In this document: in pieces, positions 12,350 to 25,158 of the stretch
Layout of the letters: the number at the start of each line of letters is the position of its first letter
Position numbering within the stretch: position 1 is the stretch's first letter
Assembly (NCBI GenBank): GCA_036873755.1
Contig: JAVTVY010006765.1
Location: 310,001-374,000, forward strand
Reading direction: 5' to 3'
DNA length: 64,000 nt
Source of the DNA: Hanleya hanleyi
Lineage: Eukaryota; Mollusca; Polyplacophora; Lepidopleurida; Hanleyidae
Notes under the pieces: model-generated
Told to the model about the DNA's origin: nothing
Databases searched by the model: none
The model's input: only the letters and a program-made list of their open reading frames with translations
Made by a program: the position numbers and the translations under genes

Positions 12350-13432
12350 CTCAAGTTTAAAGGTTTAGGAGGTGGTGTATTTTGTCTGCCATTTTGATTA
12401 TACGGCGCTCCTCGACCACGGCCCCTGCCGTCAGCAGTGCGTCGACTACTATCCAACCTAGTCTCAATGGCGAACAGTCTATCCAAAATCTGTTTCAAGG
12501 AATCCGCGTTCGGCTCAGGTTCAGATTTTCGGTTTCTTGTAGATCGCTCTTCAAGACTTTTCAACCTGCTGCAAATCTCCTTTAGTTGTATTTCGACCCC
12601 TCCGAGCTACCGGAAGTTACGTTGACAACCTGTTGTTGAGATTTCTTACCCTTACCAGACTTTACCTTGTCACAGTCGGATAATTCTTTTTCAACACATC
12701 TAACTTCACGCAACAGCGCGTCATAATTGCGTATGCTATCAAATTTGTGACGTGTAGCAGATTTTAACCTATCACTAAGAAGCCCTGTCCAAAATTTCGT
12801 GCGCAGCCTGTCGTCCGAAGATCTTTCACTTAAGGACCCCTTTTCAATAGCTCTCTGTAATAGCCCTTCCAATCTACAACCCCAAGTGGCTACGGACTCT
12901 CCCTGTTTTTGTTCCTCCATATAAAACGATTGTAACAGGGACTCGCCGGCGGCCACTGTGCCGAATATACTTTCGAGTTGTCAATAATGGCGTTTACATC
13001 AGCGGTTTCACCCAAATAATAACAAACTCTGCCAGCCTCACCGCGGAGCGATTTCCTGACAGCCTGCAGGATCACTTGTTCGGCGTAAATATCATCTCGT
13101 TGAAGACACCTAATTTCAAATTTCCAGAGTTCAAAGTTACATTCGGCTTTCGGAATTGGCTCCGACCCAGAAAATAATGAAATTTTTGGAAATTGGTATG
13201 GGGTAGGTACATTGTGATTATCATCCGATTTACCATCAGATTTAGCAGCAGAGCCATATTTATTCGGGCTACCAAATCCTCCGGATGGGGAGATTTTATA
13301 TTTCCTCGTATTCTTCAAGTAATCAATCATTTTCTGTTCATCCCCAAAAGAAATCAACTTACCACCGCTCACCCTTGTGTCCTCCATCGATTTCGATGCA
13401 CCTTCAGGCCACTCCTCGTCAGACATGTTCAT
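12346..13432 (-). pseudogene. Gypsy-1 gag, broken
   Basis: The product starts at ATG 13432 and contains a capsid-like region: FELWKFEIRCLQRDD, then SLRGEAGRV, then SLLQSFYMEEQKQGESV. It ends in a coiled-coil-like segment (around RLKSLEER) and an RGRGRG basic tail suited to RNA binding; no CCHC zinc knuckle is visible. Frame changes occur near 12975 and in a short G run at about 12597-12600. The final frame ends in TGA at 12348-12346, overlapping the pol ATG. Confidence 0.8.
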
Positions 13433-13469
13433 TTCAATACTACTGTACAGTTAACGTAAACATGTAATT

Positions 13470-14840
13470 CAAACAATACATTCAATATGAGCAGTTTATT
13501 GTATGGGCAGAAATGACAAGGTTAGAGCAATGTAAGTTCAGATTAGCAATGTGACTTATTATGAACGTGAATATGTGATGAATCTATGAAATTTGATAAA
13601 TCAAATGTCCGGGGTTTACGCAACCGCCACGCCTGCGCAATTTATCAGCGACGGGAATTAACGGAACCGCGGAAGGCGCGATTTCAGCGAAAGTACATGT
13701 AATACAAAAATATGTTGAATTCCAAAATTGTCACCAATATTATGCACCGTGGTTTAAGACCACTCACGCACCCACACACAATCAAACAGACAAATAATCC
13801 AACGACTTATATGTTCATTACATCCCAGTGAACCTCCTATATTAGAACTAATCAATATGGTATTCAAATGTTCTAATGAATGAATGTTCGGACCAATAAA
13901 TGTTCGGATCGGACAAAATGACGTTAATAGTACTAACCACACAATGCAATATTAATGTAATGTTGAAGAATATACAGTCAGAAATATATTGTTATATATA
14001 GTTTGTCTTTCAAGGCATAATGCAGTTCATTTTCTACGATGAAGTCCTTCATTTCCGACGACGCGAATCTTGTACGCGGCAATCACTTAGGGTAGGAATA
14101 CACCAGAGCCGTTGCGTTGGCGCAGGCGGCAACGCTCGCGACAACGCATTTGTCCGTGCATTCACCATATGCGTCTTTTGGCTGCGATGGAGGCTGCGTA
14201 TATGCCTATACCTAATTTAAATAACATAACGTATGGTAATTCAGCAACAAGTAAGCGCCAAAGTGTGCATAATAATGTCCTTGACCTTCCAAAGGCAATG
14301 CGTAGGCCTGTGCAGCGCGTCAAAAAATGGAAAATTCCCAATTCCAACGGCAACGCAAAGCTATAACGCAGCCGATACTCAACGCAATGCGAATAGTGTG
14401 TTCACCACTTCTTTTTGCGACTTGTTCAATTTGTTGCGACAACGCATATGCGAATCGCATTGCGATGACGGCTCTGGTGTATTCCTACCCTTAATAGTTC
14501 ATACAGTCCACGCGAATCTTTAACGCACACTTCTCAACAATTCACACAATGAATATGCACTTGGTAGACACCCACGTGAAACACAACTGAAAACAGACAC
14601 TCGCGAGGTTGATCAGACCTCCGCGTGCAGTAATTGACGATTTCAACAAACTAAGTAAATAACAGCGGTCTTCTTTTCACACTTGTTGATGAATAGCCAC
14701 GTCATGAATGCAATGAAACTCCCACAACACATCTCATCGTTGATCGGTCGATTTCCTATCACCATTCCACGATGGAGATCTGTATATTACGGACACTTCA
14801 CCGTTCTGCTAGCACAAAGAACACCCGTCCCCCATCGGGC
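13470..14840 (-). other. Gypsy-1 5' leader, about 1.4 kb, no gene
   Basis: The stretch between the 5' LTR and gag is unusually long. About 400 bp of it is a MITE insertion (14090-14490). The rest shows no coding signature. Confidence 0.6.
14090..14490. mobile_element. Harbinger-like MITE inserted in the Gypsy-1 leader
   Basis: The 401-bp element has perfect 23-bp terminal inverted repeats (14090-14112 and 14468-14490, starting GGGTAGGAATACACC). A 3-bp TTA duplication lies at 14087-14089 and 14491-14493. A 3-bp TWA target and GG-starting ends fit PIF/Harbinger. There is no transposase, so it is non-autonomous. The interior is rich in GCAACGC/GCGTTGC-type words. Confidence 0.85.
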
Positions 14841-14846
14841 GCCAAA
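14829..14846 (-). other. Gypsy-1 primer-binding site
   Basis: On the minus strand TGGCGCCCGATGGGGG follows the 5' LTR after two T bases. A TGGCGCCCGA start is typical of tRNA-Lys-primed retroelements, but the rest differs from the vertebrate Lys3 site, so the exact tRNA is uncertain. Confidence 0.65.
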
Positions 14847-15624
14847 TGTCACGGATAATTATATTCGTGGTGTAATGTGAACGGATGTTGCACCAGACAA
14901 AGGAAACAGTGGAGTCCGTAATGATGAGGATTCTTTATTTAGCAATTCAGACGTCTTAGTCCAGGCGAGAAACCTGAAAGGACAATCGGTAGACGTCGTG
15001 AAGACGCTCACACAAGACCGCTCTAACATGTATCTGCACACCCAATTACTATCAAAACAGATATCGTGGAGATATACGTGTAGATAGTTGCAATTAATAA
15101 TAGGGTCTTACTTTATAATGATATCTGCCGTCAACTAGTATTTATATATATATATTGGTCCGTGAGGAACAAACATTTGGCAAACATACAATAAAAGTAC
15201 CGTGGACAGAGTATAAACCACCTACCTGAAAGAACAATCGGTAGACGTCGTGAAGACGCTCACATAAGACCGCTCTAACATGTATCTGCACACGTAGAGG
15301 TCTAAGACAGGGGGTTTATATGCTGTCCCAGCCACGCAGTTTCAACAAATTAGGCTAATAGGAATTCAACCCATTGTTATGCGACACAGAATAATTTGTA
15401 GTGGTAACAGACACGCGGAATAAATCCTACCGCCGATTACTATATGAAAACGACATACCGTCGCGTAAATAAAGCGACCAATACGACTCGCGTTTACGCA
15501 CGTTACATGAATGAAGTAATGAGTGAAAATTAGAATGATCATGGAGGTCAGGGTTAGGGTGACTAAATGGCATGTGGTACGACAGAATAACATCAGACAA
15601 AATTAGAATAAGTACCGGGTGACA
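14847..15624 (-). repeat. Gypsy-1 5' LTR
   Basis: This 778-bp partner of 7436-8211 begins TGTCACGG and ends GGGTGACA on the plus strand. It carries the same 70-bp internal duplication as the left LTR. Confidence 0.9.
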
Positions 15625-15667
15625 CAAACTTGAGTGTGACATTGAGGCAAATTCCCTCCCTCCCCTC
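15625..15667 (+). mobile_element. tRNA-derived SINE, 3' part
   Basis: The sequence resumes at CAAACTTGAGTGTGACATTG directly after the Gypsy LTR, matching the expected SINE tail. It is followed by the second GACTTTGGGTGT target copy at 15668-15679. Confidence 0.75.
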
Positions 15668-15799
15668 GACTTTGGGTGTTCATTCGAATTAGATGTGACG
15701 TGCCCTGCTCGACGGAATCAGACTTCACCAGATCATGATGCAATTTGTGTGAAAAAAATTATTCTTTGCAACGTCAAATTTTAGCCATCAGAGGGGGTT

Positions 15800-16160
15800 A
15801 CGATGCTGTTCCATGAAGAGAACGGTTAGACACTGCTCCAAGAAGAACATTTTTGAAAACACACTCAAGAAGCGGCATTGACATTGCTTCAAGAAATCGG
15901 ATTTGAAGCACTGATCTAGAAGAGATTTTGGCACTGATTCAAGAAAGAGGTTTGTTCATTGCGTTCGTTTGGTAACACTAAAAGAAGAGTATTCGAACAC
16001 TATTTCAAGGAGATGACAGACGTGGAGTTTTGAAATGTATCACAAAGTGAATTTGGACACTGTTTTACAAGATGATTTGGACACGCGATTCAATGAGAAA
16101 GCTGGACACAAGTTTCAAGGAGGGGATTTTAACGCTGCTATTAGAAGTGATTTGAGAAGT
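15800..16160. repeat. degenerate ~29-bp minisatellite, block 1
   Basis: Many imperfect copies of a unit like GGACACTACTTCAAGAAGAG occur in a row with variable spacing of 25-32 bp. No long open frame runs through it. Confidence 0.65.
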
Positions 16161-16164
16161 GATA

Positions 16165-16620
16165 AGCTAATTCCACTTAACCCGGGGCTAGGGGCCGTAT
16201 GAACACATGTACTTCAAGATCTCCATGGTGTTCATATGAACAATGAAAGCGTGACTGAGAGACTGAGATACATCATTCTCTAGATAACGACTTTACAACA
16301 AAAACCATATGGATTTAGAATACTGTTCAACGATACGGATTTGATATTTTGAGAACATCATGATGTTTTACCGGCATCACTGAAAACTGTTGTCTGTTTC
16401 TCTCTTGCAGGAAACTAGCCAATGTTTTATTTATACTGGGATTGTTTTTTTTAATTTGGCGCTAATGCTGTTATGCTGGGAATGACAGACTACACACGTA
16501 TAATTTGACAGTACTCCAACAAAAGCTTGACGAAGAAAACAAGATGCCTTTCTATTATTGACACAGAAATGCTTTTATGGACGACGGCTGAATATTGAAT
16601 GGCGAATTTGGTTATCAACA
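16165..16620 (+). repeat. Penelope-element 3' tail repeat, inserted in the minisatellite
   Basis: This is the same 3' tail as at 1500-1912, including CCGGGGCTAGGGGCCGTATG and GATGTTTTACCGGCATCAC. It separates two blocks of the degenerate minisatellite. Confidence 0.7.
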
Positions 16621-17665
16621 TTACCTCAAACCGAGAATCTGGACACTACTTCAAAAGGAGTTTCCGGATATCACTTAAACAAGAGGGTATGGACTTTAAG
16701 AAAACGATTTAGACACTACTTCCAGATGAGGATCTGAACACTACTTCAAGATATGTTTATGTACACTACTTCACTAAGTGGGCCTGGACACTTCTTCAAC
16801 AGGAGGTTCTGGGGACTACTTCCGCAAGTCAATCTGGACACAAGAAACAAGAGGGTCTAGAAACTACTTCAATGAGAAGACATTGATACTACATCATGGA
16901 GGGGATTCAATCAGTCCTTCAAGGCGACAACTTAAGCATTCCTCCTAGGAGATGGTTGGAAAACTGCTTCAGGAAAATGGTTTGGGTACTCCTTCAAGAA
17001 GATGATCTACTTTAAGGGTTTGGCAACTCAGGTCCTGGCGGCTGCTTCGTGAATAGGGTTTGGACATTGCTTCCAAGTTGAGGTTTGGACACTTTTCAAT
17101 GAGCGTGTCTGAACTCTGGGTTAAAAAGAATGTTTGGCAACGGCTAAAGAAACAACCTTGGGGAGGGGGTTTTAGACACTGCTTCGGAAAGGGGTTAGGA
17201 TATTGCTTCGGGATGCGGGGTTACTTCCAGTAGTGCGCCTGTCTACTGCTTCGAGTGGAGTGTACACTAATTGCATCAAAAGAGGATAGTAAGACCTACT
17301 TCGAGAAGAGGGTTGCTAAAATGTTTAAAGAAGCAGCTCTGGACATACCTTCAAGAGGATTGTTTGAAAATTTCTCAGAGAAGGAATTTTGCATAAAGAT
17401 ATGATATGGTTTGCATCTGAATATTTCTTCCAGAAGACGGTTCGACGCTGCTCCAAAAGACATAGTCGGGACAGAATCTGGTCAGTGTTGAACATTGTTT
17501 GAATGAAATGGGTTTGACGCTACTCGAAAAAGTTTTTGAACGCTGTTTCAAAAAGAAATTTTACCTCGCGCCTAAGAAGCGTTTCAGAAACTGGTTCAAG
17601 AAAGGAATTCGGAAACCTATATAAATTATGGCTTCGGACACTACTTTAAAAACTGGGCTCAGAAA
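16620..17665. repeat. degenerate ~29-bp minisatellite, block 2
   Basis: This block of about 1 kb continues the motif of block 1 (TGGACACTACTTCAA and variants). The family resumes at about 20.95-21.16 and 21.60-22.08 kb. Confidence 0.65.
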
Positions 17666-17904
17666 AATCATATATTTCATTTATTATCCATATAAATATG
17701 CTTGACATACCCAAGCGCAAATGTGTGACAGATCAGATATTCACCAGCCCATCCTCGACCTTAAATTACAACACATATAAGGGAAGTGGGAAGAAGTGCC
17801 GACATACTGACAGAGTCACATGACTTCACAGTATAGTCTTCCGGTTAACCTATTCTAAAGCACATACCAAGAATCTGACGATTCCTGACATGTGTTGTAT
17901 CTCA

Positions 17905-18398
17905 GGTACGCTTTGGTTGTACCTGTTCATGTGGCAACTTAGATGATATGACCACACGGCCCCTAGCACCGGCATAAGCGGTATCAGATACAAATCTAGA
18001 GAGCTATGATGGAAATGCTCTGACAACTCGTATATTGGTAATTGGTGAGCTGTTTCGCTGTGACGACTCGTACACTGGAATTGGTGAGCTGTATTGTCGT
18101 CAGATGAAAATGACGGCATTTAACACAAAAGACTAGTCTGTAAGGCCCGATGAACGCTTTTATTGTACCTGTTCATGTGGCAACTTAGATGATATGACGA
18201 CAGGGCCCCTAGCACCGGCGTAAGCGGTATTAGATACAAATCTAGAGAGCTATGATGGAAATGCTCTGACAACTCGTATATTGGTAATTGGTGAGCTGTT
18301 TCGCTGTGACAACTCGTACACTCGGATTGGTGAGCTGTATTGTCGTCAGATGAAAATGACGGCATTTAACACAAAAGACTAGTCTGTAAGGCCCGATG
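17905..18398. repeat. 246-bp tandem duplication
   Basis: Two copies lie head to tail, each including TACCTGTTCATGTGGCAACT, CCCCTAGCACCGGC and GACGGCATTTAACACAAAAG. They differ by a few bases. The matching short open frames on the minus strand are by-products of the duplication. Confidence 0.85.
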
Positions 18399-18928
18399 TC
18401 GACCCAGCATCAACTTCCCACAAATGACAACATATCAAAGACCAAAAGGTCTGTACATGGGGCGGGCCTCGGGGACGAAACATCCACTAGCAGAGTCTCG
18501 CCATATACAGGTAAAAATTACAACACATATAAGGGAAGTGGGAAGAGGTGCCGACATACTGATACATTCACAATTATATATTCATATAATTGCATGAATA
18601 TATAATTCATGAGATACTAATAACATCAAAATCCAAGCCGGCATAAAATAAAAGCTATTTTATTCGTAAAAGGGAAGCGAACAGTTTTCAATGATGTCGA
18701 AAAGAAATTACTTATCGTCAAATCGACATGAGTACAGTATCTCGTATTTGACTTTGTTCCTTCACATTTAAGAACTTATACTTATTAATTTGAAAGCCAT
18801 CTGGAATATAAAGACCATTCATTATTCAGTAGTCGACCATTAAAAAATATATGTGTCCATGATCCAAAGACCTATTCCATATAACAATATTAACCCTAAA
18901 TGGAAAAAGAGAATCATAGTATACATAA

Positions 18929-19265
18929 ACATCTCTGGACTAGTTTCCTGCAAGACAGAAGTGGTTAACAGTTTTCAGTGATGCCGGCAAGACATCATGA
19001 CGTTACAAAAATATCAAATGCATATCGCTGATCAGTATTCTTAATCCATATGATATTCGTTGTAAAGTCGCCATCTAGAGAATGACGTAGCTCAGTCACA
19101 CTTTGATTGTGGCTGTTCATATGAACAGCATGAATACCTAACCCCAGGTAGGCGGAATTAGACACAAGCTATGGAACGTAACGTCATAGATCTTGCGCGC
19201 TACGCTCGTATTTTTCAATCAGCATGCGATATGTATCGCCAAATTTGAGAAATTTGAGAGACGCT
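18929..19265 (-). pseudogene. Penelope-type RT C-terminal end plus 3' tail, minus strand
   Basis: The last about 25 codons of the RT (SLKFLKFGDTYRMLIEKYER) are readable at 19265-19184, followed by the family's 3' tail out to about 18929. The 5' part is missing. Confidence 0.65.
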
Positions 19266-19734
19266 TGAAACCCACACTCTCTACCCACGTCAATTATAAC
19301 GTTTGGGAAAATTCTGTGGGTTTCATAATTGACTCCATTTTTGCTGTAAATATTATTAGAAGTGATAAATAATACACGCACACAGACACACCCACCCCTA
19401 CACGAACCGGAACTCACATTTTGCATTCACAGTTATACGTTATCGACGTTACTCTGCTAGACTTTCTCCATAGATGATTAAATTACATGCAGTAAGACGA
19501 GTGTTTACAGTAGTGATGATAGCGTGTCATCTATCACATTGTGTGGAACTGATATGTGCTGATATAATCTCTGACATCATTCTGGCAGCCATGTGTGTGT
19601 GGCGTTGTATTCTGTCTTCAGTGGTGATGCATATATCCCTCTCTCTCTCCCACTTGTAAGCTCAATTACGATAGATAAAACATGTAGATACCATCACGAT
19701 ACATAGTTCAATATTTAAGCAACGTATTTAGTCA

Positions 19735-19771
<37 letters not shown>
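19735..19771. repeat. GA microsatellite in copy A
   Basis: A run of GA dinucleotides. The corresponding, shorter GA tract of copy B is at about 23254-23276. Confidence 0.9.
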
Positions 19772-19773
<2 letters not shown>

Positions 19774-20949
19774 ATATTTCAGCCGAATGATTTGATGTAA
19801 ACTGAACACCAAACCTATTATTTGATCCAGTTTTGGAAGACTAGAACACTCCCAGAAACAAAGAGTTCAGAAAGTCTGGGGAAAACAGTTTTCAGCGGTG
19901 ATATACTTGTTTTGAGAAACGCAAAATGTTTCTCCACTCACGTGATACAGTACTTATAACAGTAAGTATTTGACCCTTCAAATGATAGTTGTTGACGATA
20001 ACTTGACTCCTTGATGCACATTTACGCCCTATTGATCGTACTAGAAACTTTCAAGTTAACAGTTTGTTGGTACACTAATTCGTCATTTCAAGATTCACTT
20101 AACTGTTATTGGAGGTACATTCCAAAGAATCTTGGCGCGTGTTAGCAATGATAGTTGACTTCAATTTTAGCTAAAATTATGCATTGATAAATTATTCTCT
20201 CCCAACAGTCCCATGTTTTGCATGATATGTTACAGACTTCAATGACTGACCGAGGACAGATTGAATTATACCAATGCCATTATTTGTGTTAACCAATAAA
20301 TGTGGATTATCGAAATAGAAATTCTACATCTTTCACCAATTGATTCTATAGAATTATCCAACGTTTAGTTGTTAGGGAAACGAATGTTGTATTTACACCT
20401 GTCGTCGCTGGTGTTGCGTGTGATGTATAAACACTTCTTATTGAAGTTCAGCTACCTACACATGTTCAACTAGAAAGGTCTCACTATAACAAATCATATA
20501 AATGAATGTAAAATAGTAGACATATGCCAGATGATAGACATACCGAGTCGTATGAATGAAGGGGAGTCAGATAACAATGGGGACTTGGTACTTGCAAACA
20601 CTTAACTAATCGATGGTTCATCGAACTGATACTATGACACATGCAGCTAACGAGGCACCGGTCATGCTTAAGCTTGGACATCCAGGGAACTGTTACTCTT
20701 ACGGTAAAACTACCTGCAAATAAATTGACTATCCGAATGATTTACATCCACCTGGTTCTCTGTGTACTCACCTCCTCTACCTCCTATTTTCGCGCGCGAT
20801 GATACTTGTGAACTGTTTTAATTATACCCAGTACATGTATAGACAACGTCAATGTATTTTATTGAGGAAGGCAGAATTAAGCCAAAATATATAAAAAAGA
20901 AATTGAAAATGAAGTTTCCTATTTTTGGAGTTACACTACGAACATTGAA

Positions 20950-22078
20950 GTATTAATAAGATGATCTGCTTTAAGTGTTCAGCAAAACAAGGCCTGGTGA
21001 TTGCTTCACGAAGATGGATTTGACACTGCTTCAACAGTGACTTTCTCCAAGGAAAGTGTCTGAATGTTGATTGAAAAAGAATGTTTGGAAACGACTTATA
21101 GTTGGAACGTTAGATCCTGCTTCGGAAACCTTTAAAGCAAGGTTATAAAATCAAACGCCTGCATTTCAAGTTTCTTAAATTCGGTTTCTAAAACTAGGTG
21201 GCCTATAAACATCATGTGAATTACATCTCCGTAGTTTTTATATGAACAGACGCAATCAAAGCCTGACTGGGATACTCATCTAGCAGATTAATATGTTCAT
21301 TAGAAGATTCTATTTCTCTTTAATCACATCAACATCGTGACATCCCGTTTTGGATGCGACACGGCAATGTACTACACTCTAGGAACATTTAATTGCGATA
21401 CGGATTTGATCAACAGACTATCAATTGATCAATTCAATTAGGTCCGATTTACTTTTCTATCTTTCGGTTAGGTTAATTTAGGTGCTAATATTATTAATGA
21501 AACAGGTCACTATATTATGGACCTTTGAAAACTTAATAGACGACGGCTGCCCAATGAATGACGGATCTGGTGACGTCTTTACCTACGGCTACGAGTAGAA
21601 TGTTTACTCATTGCGTCAAGAAGATGATAATATGAAAAGTGTTACTAAAAGGTTTAAGAAGCAGCTATGGACACTATATCACGAGGATAGTTTGGAAACT
21701 GCTCCAAGAAGGGATTTTGGATACTTCATAAGAATATGGTTTGCATCTGGCTATTTCTTCTAGAATAGTGTCGGAAAGCTGATTCGAGAAGACGGTTTAG
21801 ACATTGGCTCAAGGAGACGGTTGAACGCTGCTCCAGAAAAGAGAGTCTGGACAGGGCTTGAAGGAATGAGTTTAGTCAAGAAGTGAAGGAGAGAATCTGA
21901 CGCTGCTTCGAGAAGAGGTCTGGATACTAATTGAATAGAGGGTTTGACATTTTTTGAGGGGATACGTACGCCTAATCAAGCGCAGGGCCATACTTTAGTT
22001 GAAGAAGTGGGTTCGGTTTTCGGTGGTTGGTGGTTGAACATTGATTCAATGAAATGGTTTTGACGCTACTCCAAAAAG
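20950..22078. repeat. degenerate minisatellite blocks around a diverged Penelope tail
   Basis: The ~29-bp motif family resumes at about 20.95-21.16 and 21.60-22.08 kb. Between them, 21.20-21.59 kb is a diverged copy of the Penelope 3' tail, ending near GACGGCTGCCCAATGAATGA. Confidence 0.55.
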
Positions 22079-22336
22079 TGGAGCTAGGCTGCTGTTAGTG
22101 GAGCTAGGCCGCTGTTAGTGAAGCTAGGCCGCTGATAGTGGAGCTAGGGCGCTGTTAGTGAAACTAGACCGCTGTTAGTGGAGCTAGGCCGCTGTTAGTG
22201 GAGCTAGACCGCTGTTAATGGAGCTAAACCGCTGTTAGTGGAGCTAGGCCGCTGTTAGTGGAGCTAGGCCACTGTTAGTGGAGCTGGGCCACTGTTAGTG
22301 GAGCTAGACCGCTGTTAGTGGAACTAGGCCGCTGTT
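22079..22336. repeat. 20-bp minisatellite, about 13 copies
   Basis: Tandem copies of GTGGAGCTAGGCCGCTGTTA with few substitutions. The array is GC-rich compared with its surroundings. Confidence 0.92.
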
Positions 22337-24192
22337 TCAAAGAAATTTTTACGCCGCGCTGGAAAGCGCTTCAGCAACTGTTTAAAGAAAAAAATTCGGA
22401 AACTTCTTTAAATTAGGATTTTGAACACCACTTTAAGAAGAGGGTTAAGACAAATCCTTTATTTCATTTAGTATCCCTAGATAGACTTCCCCAAGCGTGT
22501 AACAGATCAGATATTCACCAGACAGTCCTTTTCCATAGATACATTGTTCATGAGACATTATTAACATCAAAATCTAAGTAGGCATAAACTAAAAGCTATT
22601 TTCCCATAAATGATAAGTGTTCAACAGTTCTCAATGATGTCAACAAGACATCGCTTTCGTCAAATCCATATAACTACAGTATCTCGTATATGGCGTTCTT
22701 CCTACACATTTAAGAAATGATTTTCATTATTTTAATTCCAAAGTCATCTTGAAATATAAAGACCATTCGGATCCAGACACACAGTCTTATGAATTTAGTC
22801 AATTATAAAGTATGAGAAAATTCGTTGGGTTTCATAAATGACTCATCTAGAACTCATTCGTGCTGTAAATTTTGTTACAAGCGATATATGATACACTCAC
22901 ACAGATATACTTCTACACTTATCGGAGCGTACATTTTGCATTCACAGTTACGTTATCGACAGTCTCTTGGCAGACTTTCTCCATGGGCGATTATATTTCG
23001 CACAGTAAGACGAGTGTTTACAGAGTGATGATAGCGTGTCATCTCTCACATTGTGTGGAACCGGGAAAACTGACATGTACTTATATAATCTCTGACATCA
23101 TCCTGGCAGACATGTGCATGTGATGTTTTATTCTGTCTTCAACAGTGATGCATATATCGCTCTCTCTCACTCACAAGCTCAATTGCCATACATAAAATGA
23201 AAAAGATGCCATCACGATGCATAGTTCAATTATTAAGCAACGTATTTAGTATAGAGAGAGAGAGAGAGAGGGAGAGTTATATTCCAGTCGAATGATTTGA
23301 TGTAAACTGAACACCAAACCTATTATATGACCCACTTAGAACTCAGAGACAACCAAGAGTTGAGTACCTTATTGCAGAACAAATGTTTATTGACCTTCAT
23401 TTTGGAAGAGTAGAACACCTCTCAATACAAAGAGCTCACCAAGTCTGGGAGAAATACTGTATACTTTGAAAAATGCTACAAATAAAAAGAAAAAAAAAAA
23501 AAGTTTCCAGCGGGGAATTAATATGATCTTTTCGTTCTAAGTAATGTGCTGTACTCATCACAGTATGTGTTTGTCCCATCAGATGGTAGATGTTGAAATA
23601 ACTTGACTTATTTATGGACATTTACTCCACAATGTTCGCACTAGAATTTATAACAGTTCACTAGCAATTTCAGAAAATTCAATCAAATCTTATTGGAGGC
23701 ACATTTCAGACAAGAATCTTGGCGCGTGTTACCAATGATAGCATTATGATGGTTTCAGATTTGGCTTAAATTCTGCAAGGATAAATTATAAATTATTTAG
23801 TCTCATGTTTTGCTGATTTGAACATAATACATAGATATAGAAAACAATACATGTAGTTGAATCTTCCGCAATAAATGTGGGCACAGACCTGACGTACAAC
23901 ATTATGCCGTTACACGATTCCGTCCCCCATAATAATGGTCCGACCTAAAAATATGTTCGGTCTGATACGATCTGAATTATTTTGTGTGAAATGACAACTA
24001 CGCTAATCAGATTAACATGAACACATTAATGACTTACCGCTGACTGATTGAATTATACCACGGCCAATATTTATGTTATCCAATACACGTGTATCATCGT
24101 AATAGAAATTCTACCTTTTTTCACCAATTGATTCTATAGCATTATCCAACATTTAGTTTTTAGTTAAAGGTATTTACAACCTGTCATTGCAA

Positions 24193-24560
24193 GTGTTGCC
24201 TACAAATAGCCCTAACGGAACATCATATTTAGACCAATATCTCTATGAAAATGAAGCTGGCCTTATCTCTTGTCGACTTTATGACAAAAGAGATAATTAC
24301 AATTCCGAAACCGTAAACCATCCCTTTCTGGACAGCAATATTCTAGTGGGACCTGCATATGGCGTATACATATCTCGCCAAGTAGCAATAGCTAGATCCT
24401 GTGTTAAATGTGACGATTTTAATCAATGTCGCAAAACATTATTGCAGAAACTTATAAACTGGAACTATACCACCAAGCGCCTCCACATACATATCGCCTG
24501 CTGACAGCAAAATACGAACGTAGCGTGCAAGATCTATGGCGTTACGTTTCGTAATTTGTG
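24193..24560 (+). pseudogene. Penelope-type RT C-terminal fragment
   Basis: This is the C-terminal quarter of the same RT as at 350-1512: GTSYLDQYLYENEAGLIS, CRLYDKRDNYN, then GVYISRQVAIARSCVKCDDF. The catalytic region is absent. It ends in the family's 3' tail; a second RT end with tail begins at about 24690. Confidence 0.75.
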
Positions 24561-24689
24561 TCGAATTCCGCTTAACCCGGGGCTAGAGCCCGTGTGAAAC
24601 CATGTACTTCAAGATCTCCATGATGTTTATATGAACACTCACCATCAAACCGTGATTGAGCTACATCGGATTGTGGCTGCAAGCGCTTC

Positions 24690-25158
24690 TGCCCAAAGTT
24701 TCTCAAATTTGGCGATACATATCGCATGCTGATAGCAAAATACGAACGTAGCGTGCTACATATATGGCGTTACGTTCCATAACGTGTGTCCAATTCTGCT
24801 TAACCCGGGGTTAGGTGTCCATTCTCTTCATTTGAACAGGCACTATCAAAGCGTGACTGAGCTACATCATTCTTATGACGACTTTACAACGAATATCATA
24901 TGAATTAAGAATACTGATCAGCGATACGAATTTGATATTTTTGCAACACCATGATGTCTTGCCGGCATCATTGAAAAGTGTTGACCGCTTCTCTCTTGCA
25001 GGAAACTAGCCTATGTCTATGTTTTACTATGATTGTCTTTTTGCATTTGGTGCTAATGCTGTGATATGGAATATGGAAAAGGTGTTTGGATTATGGATGC
25101 GGAAATGCATTAATGGACGACGACCGAATATGAACGACGGATCAGACGGTTATAATTG
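24690..25158 (+). repeat. Penelope RT end plus 3' tail, further copy
   Basis: It carries the GGCGATACATATCGCATGCT coding end followed by a complete 3' tail, directly behind the previous partial copy. Two ends in tandem is a common arrangement for Penelope-like insertions. Confidence 0.65.

Larger units (their letters stand above)
7436..15624 (-). mobile_element. Gypsy-family LTR retrotransposon (Gypsy-1), 8.2 kb, full-length but coding-defective
   Basis: Two LTRs (7436-8211 and 14847-15624) flank gag, protease, RT, RNase H and integrase regions in Gypsy order on the minus strand. LTR ends form a TGTCAC/GTGACA inverted pair (the left outer end is mutated to TATCAC). CAAA lies on both outer sides as a probable 4-bp target duplication. 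The element splits a SINE in the same place. The coding region has two in-frame stops and several indels, so this copy looks non-autonomous despite its very similar LTRs. Confidence 0.9.
18560..20760. repeat. diverged duplicated segment, copy A (~2.2 kb)
   Basis: Long stretches match 22.54-24.19 and 25.16-25.42 kb in the same order. They include the ATTAAGCAACGTATTTAG block before a GA microsatellite and a block containing TACACATGTTCAA. Copy A carries a minus-strand Penelope tail at 18.93-19.27 kb. No gene is visible. Confidence 0.7.

Noticed and set aside
17850..18365. Two similar minus-strand frames (MPSFSSDDNTAHQ...)
   Set aside because: They reflect the 246-bp tandem duplication, contain no known domain, and the region is otherwise repeat-like.
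22079..22336. CRISPR-like array
   Set aside because: The 20-bp units are contiguous with no unique spacers, so it is a minisatellite. The host is also an animal.
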